NCBI GenBank assembly: GCA_018398575.1
Contig: JAGTXZ010000021.1
Location: 1,736,001 to 1,800,000 of the forward strand
Direction: 5' to 3'
Length of the DNA stretch: 64,000 bases
Origin: Ampelomyces quisqualis
Taxonomy: Eukaryota > Ascomycota > Dothideomycetes > Pleosporales > Phaeosphaeriaceae
Below are positions 48,992 through 58,668 of the stretch, one piece after another. Position 1 is the first letter of the stretch, and every line of letters begins with the position of its first letter. The position numbers and the translations under genes are program-made. Below the pieces are notes generated by a model. The model was not told the origin of the DNA. It saw only the letters and a program-made list of their open reading frames with translations, and did no database searches.

Positions 48992-49431
48992 TAGTACAAG
49001 GAGTCGTCTGAGACGATAGACAACTCGTCATATCAGTAGCCACCGCGCTCAAGTTGTTTCTGTTGTATGCCGTTCGGCGCACTTGCACGTTCAAAACACA
49101 TTGAATACACAAACTTTGCGATATCTGTCTACTTATCAACCTTTACCTAACCAAATGACCGGACTAAAGTCCACGAGGACCTCATCAAGTAACAAAGGGA
49201 AGGGTATCAATGCCCAGAATCCAATTTGCCCATTTACCGCGATGAAGCATATGCCGCGATGAAAGCAAGGAAGAGAGAGAGAGACAGAGGGGTATGTACT
49301 AAATGATGCCTATGAACCAGCGCCAACCATGCCATGTGAAACAAATACTGCAATGCAAGTGCTGAACGCAAAGCGAAGAGGGAAGAGAAGGACAAATGAA
49401 AGGTAGAAAAATGCAGAAACAAGACGAGTAA
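48992..49431. other. 3' intergenic region between convergent genes
   Basis: No gene is supported. It includes the 3' ends of the thioredoxin-like (+) and TBC (-) transcripts and a short GAGA run near 49,275. Confidence 0.6.
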
Positions 49432-52400
49432 TCATGCGCGCCACAAGCACTCTTCCTCCATCGGCATTGGCGTGCGCTGCACCAGATCTAGACTCTGCAT
49501 CATCTCGTTCGCATCTTCTTCTTCTTCGCTGCGTTTACTCGCGCTACTTAGTGGCGTGCGCATCGGGCTCGTTTGCAGTGATAATCCTGCGTCGAGACTT
49601 GCTGAGATTGATTTTTCTTCTTCTTGCTCGTCATCTGCTTCTTCTAGCACAACTGGTGTAGCGATTTCGGAGATGCTGGCTTTGCTCGCCCTCTTCTTTG
49701 CACGATCTTGTCTCATATCTTCTCTTTGGCGCATGAGTTCTTGCTCGTGCGCTACGGCTTTGGTACGTCGTTCCTCCACATCCTTGCGCTTGACGACTTT
49801 ACTAAGCGCTTCAGACGCTTGGATTAAGCCGTCTATGCTGATGGCGTGATTGGTCATTTGGTGATTGATGTAGTGGTACACGCCAGCCGGAGTGTCGCAT
49901 TGTAAGAGGGCTTTCTCGTTGAGTTTGAGCAGCGCGAGGGCGACTTGGAAGAGGAAAGTGCTGCCGTCGTGCATGCATAGGACGACGTCCCAGACGCGGA
50001 AGAGGGCTTCGGCGGAAAGGCAGTCGGTAAAAACGGAGAGGAACCATTGAAATGTTAGGGCTTCAAGCTCGATTTCTAGCTCGTCGAGGTGCGCGGAGAG
50101 GCGGGGTAGGAGTTCGACAACGTAAGAGCGGAGGACTGATTGGTCGGCGCGAGAGGTGAGGAGGTGTGCGTTGTAGTAATTTTGTGGGAGAATGTTCTCG
50201 ATCATGGTTGCGAGAACCCAGAAGGCGTCTTCGGCGGTAGGCAGTATTAGAAGTAGACATGCGGTGATGAGGTTCATGCCCTGGCAGTATCCGACTTCAG
50301 AGTTGCGGCGCGAGTACGCAAGCAGTACTTCGTTGAGCTTCTGCACACCGGGTCCTGTGCGGAAGAAGATGTTGTCGGTCAAAGTGCGTGTAATGTCCAT
50401 CTGAATCTGTGTCGCGATCGTAGGGTCGTCTTCGCCATTGTTGACAAGGTCTTCGTAGTATCCAGGTATGCGCAGTGCGGATGCACCACTACACTCGGCC
50501 CAGACCTTTGCACGAAGAGCGACAGGAATGCCACCAAGGACCAGGCGGCGGAATTCTTGCCATTTTGCGCGCCCAACTTTGCCCTTGTTTCCCAGGCCAG
50601 CGATGCCGACCATTTCGCCGTCAGCTAGGAAGGTCTCAGGTGCTACGTAACCCTTCAAGCCGCCCTCGCTCGAGCTCGCTGCCACTCCTTCACGTTTATT
50701 TCCTGCGCGGACTTTGCGTAGGAACTCGTTCCACCTGACGCTCTTCTCTCGTTGTAAATTGTCGTGCAGATCGCTCATTTGATCGAGTAACGATTTGACA
50801 GGGTCGATCTGAGGAGGATAAGGACTGATTGGCGATATGGGCCCGGACGGAGGCGTTGTGACCGAGAGCTCTGCATTGCTTGATACTATCCGCGATGGCG
50901 AAGGCTCAGGATTACTGCTCGTAGTTGGTAGAGATCCTCGCTTGGTCAAGGTAATCTGACTCATTTTCGGTGCCGCCATCTCGCCCTCTGCAGATTGGAC
51001 TGATGTGATGGGTGCTGCCGATGGTGTATGGGAGAGCAGCTCAGTTGGGTGTGTTGCAAGTTTCAAGTAGTCTGCCCATGTTTTCGTGACAGATTTTCCG
51101 TTCTGATCCTCTGAGCTGGAACTCGACGGCCGTGTGCGGTTTGATCCTGTAGCTGCTGCATCCTCGCCTTCTTCAATATTGCTCAGGACGGCTCTCGGAT
51201 CACCAAGAGACTCAACATGGCTGTTCCGCTTTTGTTTGGAGAGCTCAGCAGCCGCCTCGCTTTGCCTTTTCTTACGACGCTGGTCATAGATGAACCCAAA
51301 ACGATCCGTCAAGTACTCGCTGCTTCCAACAAATCTGTTGTGGTGCTGAACCAGTGTCGGCGGGCGCGACTCTTCCGGTAATATCCTGTCCATCTCAACT
51401 GGTCCGAGATTGCTGAGCCCACAGTTTTGTGGGCTCGGAGCGTTACTTGCGGATCCAGTCTTGGGTGGTTCGGTGGCCATGCTCTTGATAGTTCCATTCG
51501 GGCCCAATGTGCGTCGTCTCTGCGCATTCGCCAAAGCAGATCTTGCAGATTGGGTAGTTTTTGTAGAGTCTATAGATGGCGTACGATCGGCGACATCGGA
51601 TGCAGCGTGCTTGCGCCCTCGGACTGTGCCAGATTTCGTGCTACTTGCCTGACTCTTTCCCGCCACCATCTTCAGTGCCCAGCTGGCGAGTGACACCGAA
51701 GACGATGGACGAGCAGGCAAGCCCGAGATGTGCTCCTGACTGTGAAGTTTGCGAAGCGCAGGAACAGCGCCACCGGCTCGATCACCGTTGGGTGGGACAA
51801 AAAGATCGCTGGCAAGACCCTTGCGAGGCGCCTTAGCATTGCTTGAGGCGCGCGACCTTGACTGTGATGGAAGAGTCTCTGCTTCTCTGTCGACCGTGCT
51901 AGCGACAGAAGGCGCCCTGCTGCTCTTCTTGCTAGTTCCATGCCACACGTAACTTGTCCAGCCCAAGCGACCTGTGTCGCGAGACGCCACTGAATGAATG
52001 GACCTCCCCTCTGCCAACGGCGCAGCGACTCCAGCATCCATGCCAAGGGCATCAGGATGCTCGGCTACCTCGTCTTCCAGGGCCCTCGCCAGCCTATCCT
52101 CCATTGGGTCGTCGGGGTGCAGACCAGATGGTGCACTGTCGCCTCTTGTTCTAGGCTTGGCAAGGTCACTCGACGGGTTCTTGCTCTTTTCCAGTCCTCG
52201 TAGTCTAGTTTCGATATCCATGTTTGACACGTCGCATTCTTGGAGCATTTTCTTGAGTAATCTTTCTCGCTCTTCTGCTCTCCTCCGCAGGGCTGTGACT
52301 TGCGCATCTCGCTGTGCCAGATCTCCAGCTAATTGCCGGACCAGGGCAACAGCACCCATGTGGCCCAGTGCATCTCTGATGTTGTCGTCGGTGGAGAAGT

Positions 52401-53022
52401 GCAGGTTGCCAACCACTTTTGCGGTTTCCTGCGGCGCGTCGTCAAAAAGGGCTGAGCGCTCACGTGTGGATGAGGCAGCCACCAGGCTTCCTACCATCTG
52501 CTGCGTCGACTTGGTGACCTTTCTGACGGTCGACGCCGGGACGGGCGTTTTTCGGGCATCGGGCGGCGGCATAGCAACGACGGTGTCTGGCGATGCGGGG
52601 GAGGCATTCTCGCTGCCCTTGGTGCTTTCGCTGGGGTTGGGCGTGGAGCGGAACCAGCCGTTGATGCGCGACTGCACGGGAGACGCGTCGGGACTGGGCG
52701 ACAGTGAGGGGAACGAGGTGAGGCTTTTGGTGTCTTCGCTCTGCGAGGGCGCGCGGCTGTGGCTGCAGCGGAGGGATGCATTGGAGCTGCGTTTCGACGG
52801 CCGTATGCGTGCGATGCTGCGGTTCCGGGGGTTCGAGCGGATCGAGTGCTGGGATGGTGAGCGCACAAGACCAACCGGCCCAGGCGAGTCCGTGGCCGCC
52901 ATGTCGCTCAGCGTCGGCGGTGCGGCACGTCCATGTGGCGGCGACAGCGGTGTTTTGCAGAGGCGTGCGGGCGATTGTGGCGGGTGTGGTGGTGAAGGGC
53001 GTGTTTGTGTACGGCGAGACAT
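49432..53022 (-). CDS. TBC-domain Rab GTPase-activating protein (1,196 residues)
   Basis: A single exon without introns. Residues 1-235 are Ser/Pro/Arg-rich and disordered. A short coiled coil (RDAQVTALRRRAEERERLLKKML) lies near residues 237-260, and another long low-complexity region follows. The TBC domain spans roughly residues 825-1,060. It has LGGIPVALRAKVW at its start, the catalytic Arg finger in IQMDITRT (near 872) and the Gln finger in GYCQGMN (near 910). It ends with WFLSVFTDCL and VWDVVLCMHDG. Both catalytic fingers are present, so it should stimulate GTP hydrolysis by a Rab protein in vesicle traffic. Which Rab cannot be told. The C-terminus has a basic helix and acidic, Ser-rich ends. 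The start codons of this gene and the Spartan-like gene are 328 bp apart, head-to-head. Confidence 0.92.
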   Translation of the reverse strand: MSRRTQTRPSPPHPPQSPARLCKTPLSPPHGRAAPPTLSDMAATDSPGPVGLVRSPSQHSIRSNPRNRSIARIRPSKRSSNASLRCSHSRAPSQSEDTKSLTSFPSLSPSPDASPVQSRINGWFRSTPNPSESTKGSENASPASPDTVVAMPPPDARKTPVPASTVRKVTKSTQQMVGSLVAASSTRERSALFDDAPQETAKVVGNLHFSTDDNIRDALGHMGAVALVRQLAGDLAQRDAQVTALRRRAEERERLLKKMLQECDVSNMDIETRLRGLEKSKNPSSDLAKPRTRGDSAPSGLHPDDPMEDRLARALEDEVAEHPDALGMDAGVAAPLAEGRSIHSVASRDTGRLGWTSYVWHGTSKKSSRAPSVASTVDREAETLPSQSRSRASSNAKAPRKGLASDLFVPPNGDRAGGAVPALRKLHSQEHISGLPARPSSSVSLASWALKMVAGKSQASSTKSGTVRGRKHAASDVADRTPSIDSTKTTQSARSALANAQRRRTLGPNGTIKSMATEPPKTGSASNAPSPQNCGLSNLGPVEMDRILPEESRPPTLVQHHNRFVGSSEYLTDRFGFIYDQRRKKRQSEAAAELSKQKRNSHVESLGDPRAVLSNIEEGEDAAATGSNRTRPSSSSSEDQNGKSVTKTWADYLKLATHPTELLSHTPSAAPITSVQSAEGEMAAPKMSQITLTKRGSLPTTSSNPEPSPSRIVSSNAELSVTTPPSGPISPISPYPPQIDPVKSLLDQMSDLHDNLQREKSVRWNEFLRKVRAGNKREGVAASSSEGGLKGYVAPETFLADGEMVGIAGLGNKGKVGRAKWQEFRRLVLGGIPVALRAKVWAECSGASALRIPGYYEDLVNNGEDDPTIATQIQMDITRTLTDNIFFRTGPGVQKLNEVLLAYSRRNSEVGYCQGMNLITACLLLILPTAEDAFWVLATMIENILPQNYYNAHLLTSRADQSVLRSYVVELLPRLSAHLDELEIELEALTFQWFLSVFTDCLSAEALFRVWDVVLCMHDGSTFLFQVALALLKLNEKALLQCDTPAGVYHYINHQMTNHAISIDGLIQASEALSKVVKRKDVEERRTKAVAHEQELMRQREDMRQDRAKKRASKASISEIATPVVLEEADDEQEEEKSISASLDAGLSLQTSPMRTPLSSASKRSEEEEDANEMMQSLDLVQRTPMPMEEECLWRA

Positions 53023-53350
53023 GTGGGACCCGCTGCGTCATACGCTGATTGCGCTTTCAGGGTGTGCATACCATGGCGCGGCACCACAACAGGCGCATCT
53101 CGAGCCACAAGAAGAGCGCGAACAGGCAAAGTGGCACGTCCACGGGCAGCAAGGGGTTTCAGGCACGCGTTCCCGGGCCTGGCCGTCGTCGATACGGAGT
53201 AGTACATAGCTACATACATACTCCGTTGACAAGCCATCAGTCCGCAGCACGCTAACGACGGGCCGACCACCCCACGCCCAGCCCTACAGCCTCCTCTTGC
53301 AGAACCCGCGGGAGCTGCGGGACACGCCCGGAGAATGTCGTGTCGCCCCG

Positions 53351-54445
53351 ATGCTCACCGACGAGGCTGCCGCGTTGCAAGCCATCGCAACGCTCGAGAA
53401 CCTGTCCGCGGAGCAGCTGGAGGCCGTGAGGGCCATCAACGCCATCGTACACAATGGCGAGCCTTTCGTCCATGTGCACGAACTGGTTGCGCACTACGAC
53501 GTGCTGTACTTCCGGCGGCTTCTCCTGCCCCGCGTCGAGGTGTTGTGGTCGCCACGGCTGACTCGGTAAGCCCTTCTGCTTCCACACATGCCAAGGCGGC
53601 TTGGCTAACAATAGATCAGCTGCGCCGGCACCTGCGAGCTTTCCAAGGACCCCACTACCGGAAAGTTGACACGCATCCGTCTGAAACTCAGCACGCCCCT
53701 GTTGCAGTATCGGCCGCGCTCCGACACCATCAACACGCTGATACACGAAGCGATTCACGCCTACTTCTTCATCACCACCTCGTGGAGACATGCGCGAGCC
53801 GATGACGGGACAGGCCACGGTGTTGGCTTCCAACTGCTTGCCGAAGCCATCAACAATCATGGCAACTACCAAGTCACCATCTACCACACCTTCCACGACG
53901 AGGTAGACAGCTACCGTACCCACATTTGGCAATGCGACGGTCCATGCAACACCCAACCGCCATACTTTGGCCTAGTAAAACGTTCCATGAACCGAGCACC
54001 CGGCAAAAGCGACACCTGGTGGGCAAGACACGCATCACAGTGCGGAGGCACGTACACCAAGATCCAAGCGCCCACCGTCACCAACAAGCAACTGAGCGCC
54101 ATGAGCGCCAAAGACCGCGCAGGAAGACAGAAAAACAAGCTCGACGGCTGGGTGACAGCGAGCCCAAAAACCAGCCGGTCAAAAGGCGATACCGCTGCTC
54201 AGCCCATCGACGTCGACCCACAGGATAACCCCTCCTCCCAGACGCCAATACTCAAGCGAAAATCGTCGTCACTAGCCTTCCACGACACGGGTGAGGAGCT
54301 TCATCAAGGCAAACGACCTCGACAAGGCCAGGAACATGACAGTCTGGTCGGCGGCAACGAGTCCTTGGTACAATGCCCAATATGCAGCCAAGGCATAGTA
54401 GAAATCAAAATCAACCAGCACCTCGACGACGTCCATCTATCTTGA
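53351..54445 (+). CDS. Spartan-like SprT zinc metalloprotease with UBZ finger
   Basis: Two exons (53,351-53,565 and 53,620-54,445) give 346 residues. The acceptor ATCAG at 53,619 restores the frame into RCAGTCEL; the nearer TAG does not. The SprT domain has the zinc site HEAIH (about residue 115) and a third His in GHGVGF. A C-x4-C...C zinc ribbon-like region (WQCDGPCN...) follows. A disordered linker leads to a C-terminal UBZ4-type finger, CPICSQGIVEIKINQHLDDVH. The same layout occurs in SPRTN/Spartan, which digests DNA-protein crosslinks at replication forks through ubiquitin binding. Yeast Wss1 is a related system. The nuclear role here is inferred from the family. It shares a 328-bp promoter region with the TBC gene. 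Confidence 0.9.
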
Positions 54446-54791
54446 AGGCATCCAACCTTGCGTGACGGACCAGGTGATGCCGCTCTTGAGGCGTTTGGCG
54501 AGGACAGTGAAGATGGTGGAGGAAGACGAGGAGGGAATAGTGTCCAGGATTGGGGTCGGTAGACTTCAGTCGATCCAACCTATTGAAATCACACATCACA
54601 TCACAATCGTTGGCAGCCACATGAAGTCTTCAATTTCTATTTCCCATGTTGAGCGTGTCAAATACCACTCATGGATGCCACTAACGGCAATAGAAGTCCA
54701 CTACAGGATCTTCGCTTGTATCTAGTACAAGAGGGTATCATATTGTGCGCATGACCACAGCAATCATCTCACCATAGCACGTATGGAGCCC
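54446..54791. other. 3' intergenic region between convergent genes
   Basis: No gene is supported in this 346-bp space between the protease (+) and the splicing factor (-). Confidence 0.6.
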
Positions 54792-55842
54792 TTAAGCTCT
54801 AGTGGCCCTCTCCAGCCTGTCTTCATCAGAGCTGTCCTCCTCTTCGCCGCGGCGACTCTTCCTGAACCTAGGCTTGCTCTCCGCAATCGTGACCTCGAGC
54901 CTACGGTAGGCAAAGCCCTTGCCGTGGCAGACGTCACGAAACTGCTCGGCCGCCTCAAACTCCTTGAAGCGAATCGACACGATGCCCTCAGGCTCTTTGT
55001 CGTAAAGAGTGACATTGGTGACGTCGCCATACTTCTCGCCCTGTTCGCGCATATCGTCTTTAATCTCGAGGTAGGCAGCGGCGTCCTCGTCGAGTTCTTC
55101 GAGCGTGAATGCATGCTTGATGATGCAGATCTTGGCCCACTTGTTCTTCTTCGGTGCATAAGCCTCTTTGACCTCGTCTTCGTTGTCGGACCACTCAGCC
55201 AATTTGCTACACAATCGTTAGACTTGGATACATTGATCGACAAGCTATGACTTACCGATTGAGGTCGGCACGGTTACGCTCCGACGCCTTCTTGTCCTGG
55301 CGTGTGAGCTTCGATACAATCTGCTCCGAGTCCTTGTTACGCTTGTAAGAGAAGTCAGCTTCCTTGACAGAGATAGTGCCGTTGTTCTGCTCCTCGATGC
55401 GGAACCAGTAGTCGTCCAGCATTTTGACAGCCAGGTCAATGGAGTCGCTCTTGAAGTAGACGATCAAGGCTTCGCCATTGAAGTTGCCCTCGTCGTCAGC
55501 GTACATCTTGATGCGCTTGTTGCCGTCAGCACCTTGGTCGATGATGCCATATCTGGAGAAGACCTCTTCGAGCTCGACCTCGTTGGTGTCGCGGGGTAAG
55601 TTCGTGACGTAGATGGCACGGTTCTCTTGAACAGTCTTTTGCTTCTTGGCAGCCTATGCGCATGTTAGTAACGGGCAGTAAAGTTGTCGGGGTGTACTCA
55701 CGTCATCGTCCTGGGCGACCTTGCGCTTCCTGTTGGGAACGTCATTAGCCTGCTCAATAACCGGCGCCTCTGAGGCTCCATAGCCGCCACCGTTCATGTA
55801 TTTGTCGAGCTCGGCGTCGGCTGCATCTTGAGCGGAAGTCAT
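54792..55842 (-). CDS. Cus2/Tat-SF1-like U2 snRNP splicing factor
   Basis: Three exons (55,842-55,702; 55,653-55,256; 55,206-54,792) give 317 residues. The introns are 48 and 49 bp with GTGAGT or GTAAGT donors and TAG acceptors. The first RRM (about residues 55-145) has RNP2-like RAIYVTNLP and an RNP1-like GEALIVYF. The second (about residues 195-290) has the insertion and VSIRFKEFEAAEQF pattern of a U2AF-homology motif, which binds ULM peptides. The ends are acidic and Lys-rich. Cus2 in yeast and HTATSF1 in humans bind U2 snRNP and SF3B1, and support branch-site recognition. The order and spacing of the two RRMs match this family. Nuclear location is inferred. Confidence 0.88.
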
Positions 55843-56807
55843 GATGTCGGATGCAGTGCAAGTAGAAGTGTAGTATCTGGTGTCGACAGTACTGGTGGTC
55901 AACTGCTGTGGACGGGCCTGCTCTAAAAACACTAGATCTGCTTCCACGGAGCTTGCTGAGCGTTAGATATTGAGCCGCGGAGCGCAGGCACTGGGCGCGA
56001 ATCTCGGGTATGTTCGGAGAGCTGCAGTCGTATTCAAGAAAAGACCTAGGACACTGCCAGCATGCGAGCCTGTGTATTTGCCGTGTTGTTGATGTTGCGA
56101 GCAAAAGTTCGAGGGCGCTGTTGCTAGGCGGCAGAAAATCGGGCGGTGTGTTGTGCGGTCACGCGATGTTGACGCGCTACGGCGATCAGGTTTATCCGAG
56201 ACCGAGGAGCTGGCTGGTGAAGGCGAGTGTATATCAGGTGTCGCAGAGTGAAGCCTCAGGGAAGCTGCTTGGAGCCGCTGCGCAAGACCTCGGTCGTTAG
56301 TCTTCTCTTGGAGGGCATGCCTTCCAGTAACGCCATCTCGAGGGCGCGGATGTGACCTACACAGCGCTAGGCGAGATGTAGCGAAGTTCAAAGATGTGTG
56401 CTGTTCGGGGCCGTGTGCGCGGTTGATGGCAGTGGTAGTGTTGTGGGAGTACTCCGTATGTGCCATGAAGTGCGGTAAAGCTGTGGAATGATGCAACCGC
56501 CCGAAAGCTTCGCCTACCGCGCTTGGCAGGAACGACACTCGGCCCAATCACTCGACCTAGACAGACTTCGAGTCTAGCAAAATAGCCCCGCCTGACTATC
56601 GACACCATGTCCACTGACCACGCGGCGTGTTCCAAGTCCGAAGCATAATCTGCAAGAATAGCTGCACCCCAAACATAGGAGGAACGATCTCCGGTCAGCT
56701 GCACACTGACGGCGAGGCCGTATAAGAAAGAGGTAGCGGAGGATGCAAAGTGTAACTTAAAACGGTATTTCCCACCTTGTCTTTCCCGCACGTATAGTAT
56801 TAACACC
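55843..56807. other. Divergent promoter region
   Basis: This 965-bp region separates the divergently transcribed splicing factor and TLC genes. Open frames on both strands (for example 55,963-56,547 -) lack domains. TACTCCGTA occurs at 56,450-56,458. Confidence 0.6.
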
Positions 56808-57894
56808 ATGGCGACAGTTGAATTCATAGTTCCACCTGACATGCGAGACCCCATTCCCGTCCTCCCCATGCTCGTGCAGCTGAGCAGACCTCTTGCCTCT
56901 AGACTAGGATTGAGCACACTGCCTAATCATGTCCACGAAGTCGCACTTGGATTCCTTGGGTATCATTTCATCCTACATGTTCTTTCACCCGCTGTTTCGA
57001 AGCTTGTATGTCCACAGACATACCAAAGTTTCGACAAGCGCACAAGACTCAACTGGGGCATACACTGGACTTCCATGGTCCAGGCCCTCTTCATCAACAC
57101 CGCTGCTCTGTGGGTGATATTTGGGGATGAGCAGAGGCATCAGATGGATTGGACGGATCGATTGTGGGGCTACACTCCTGCTAGTGGGATGGTGAGAAAG
57201 TCCTCGACATGAACTATGTGTGATTCGAAGCTGACTTTGCACCTACGCTACTCAGGTCCAAGGGTTTGCTGCAGGTTACTTCCTATGGGATCTCCAGATA
57301 TCGATGCAATACTTGTCGATATCCGGACCAGGCGCGTTGCTGCACGCTATTGGCGCTCTGGCAGTGACGTGCATCGGATTTGTAAGTGTGCCCCTCCGCG
57401 ACTTTACCAGTACAAACTGACCCGTCCAGAAACCATTCGGCAACTACTACGGCCTGTCTTTTGTGCTGTACGAGCTTTCGACGCCGTTTCTCAACATCCA
57501 CTGGTTTTGTGACAAGCTAGGGATGACTGGATCGAAGCTACAACTTTACAACGGCATAGCTCTGCTCGTTACATTTTTCGGTTGCCGCATTGTATGGGGA
57601 ACCTACTCGTCGATTCTGATTTATTCAGATATTTACAAAGCACTGACGATGTCCACGCACATGCCGATGCACTCTTTGCTAGACACTGGCAGATGCGATG
57701 GCAACGCGAGCGTCGTGGAGTATGTTGGATCTGGCTGTGCAATTGGAGACCTGCCCATGTGGCTCGTTAGTGTCTACCTGGTCGGAAACACAGCTTTGAG
57801 TGTGTTGAACTTTTATTGGTTCAACCAGATGGTAAAGGCTGTGAGGAAGAGATTTGTGCCAAGCGAAGAGGAAGAGAAAAAGAAGGCTCGATGA
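56808..57894 (+). CDS. TLC-domain (TRAM-LAG1-CLN8) membrane protein, TMEM56/TLCD-like
   Basis: Three exons (56,808-57,191; 57,256-57,381; 57,430-57,894) give 324 residues. The introns are 64 and 48 bp. Five or six membrane helices are predicted, and the C-terminal tail is cytosolic and Lys/Glu-rich. The TLC signature is in the third exon: FGNYYGLSFVLYELSTPFLNIHWF, followed by GMTGSKLQLYNG. Family members are ER or Golgi proteins related to ceramide synthases, but TMEM56-type proteins lack the catalytic His pair of Lag1 and none is seen here. A role in membrane lipid handling is inference. Confidence 0.85.
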
Positions 57895-58668
57895 AAGGAG
57901 TAGCTCTGATACCTGTTCACTTGGACAACATACCGTCTTCACAATCGAAGCAATCGCTTGTCTTTGGGGGCTTGAGTAGAATCATGTTTAGACGGTACAT
58001 CCCGTGGCACTCTTGTAACCATCGGATGGACGCGACTTGTTGATCAGCACGGCGGATGTGTTCAAATTCTTCACAAGTCCTAGGTCGTCCTATCTTGTGA
58101 TCGGTTGCACGTCATCTCAAATTCTATATCAGCATGCGGGGTCTAGGTTCCACTTCGAGCTGAAGCAGCCTGAATATCTGAAAGATTGTGTGGGCCTTCC
58201 TTCTAGCTTGTGAATGGCGGATCAATCTATTGCCAGGCTTGTCATGTAGATCAACGGCTAAGCACTTTGGCGAAGGCCATTTTGTGGGGTTGGTATGAGC
58301 ATTTACGATTATGGTATAGAAGTCTGGTTCAAGCCCGTGACTTGTTGTGCTTGCTACCTGAATATAGCTTTTGGTTCACCACATGCCTGGAGAGGCTGCA
58401 ACGGCCGCCTAACTTGACCCACCACGATTTATTGAATGCGCCACGTTTTGAGGCCTACGCAACAACAGTCATGGCAGGAGGCCGATCGTCGCTGGAAGAA
58501 CAATCATCTTCTTCCTCGTCATCCTGAGATTCATCTGTCTCGCCAATCAGGCCCACTGAGCGCGTCCTCACGCCCCGCTTCTTATTGCCCTTTTTAGTTG
58601 ACGCCTTCTTCATATGCCCTTTCGGGCGGCGCTGGTGAGTCGGCATGTTCTGTTTCTCGAAAACCTCT
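57895..58668. other. 3' intergenic region between convergent genes
   Basis: This 774-bp space lies between the TLC gene (+) and RLI1 (-). A frame at 58,210-58,527 (+) and one at 58,455-58,679 (-, acidic and Lys-rich, overlapping the RLI1 end in another phase) have no recognisable domain. Confidence 0.55.

Noticed and set aside
51998..53209. 403-codon open frame on the + strand
   Set aside because: It lies fully antisense to the disordered, Ser/Arg-rich N-terminus of the TBC gene, where low-complexity codon use leaves the opposite strand open. It has no domain.
58327..58345. GGTTCAAGCCC word resembling a tRNA B box
   Set aside because: No matching A box or cloverleaf could be drawn around it.
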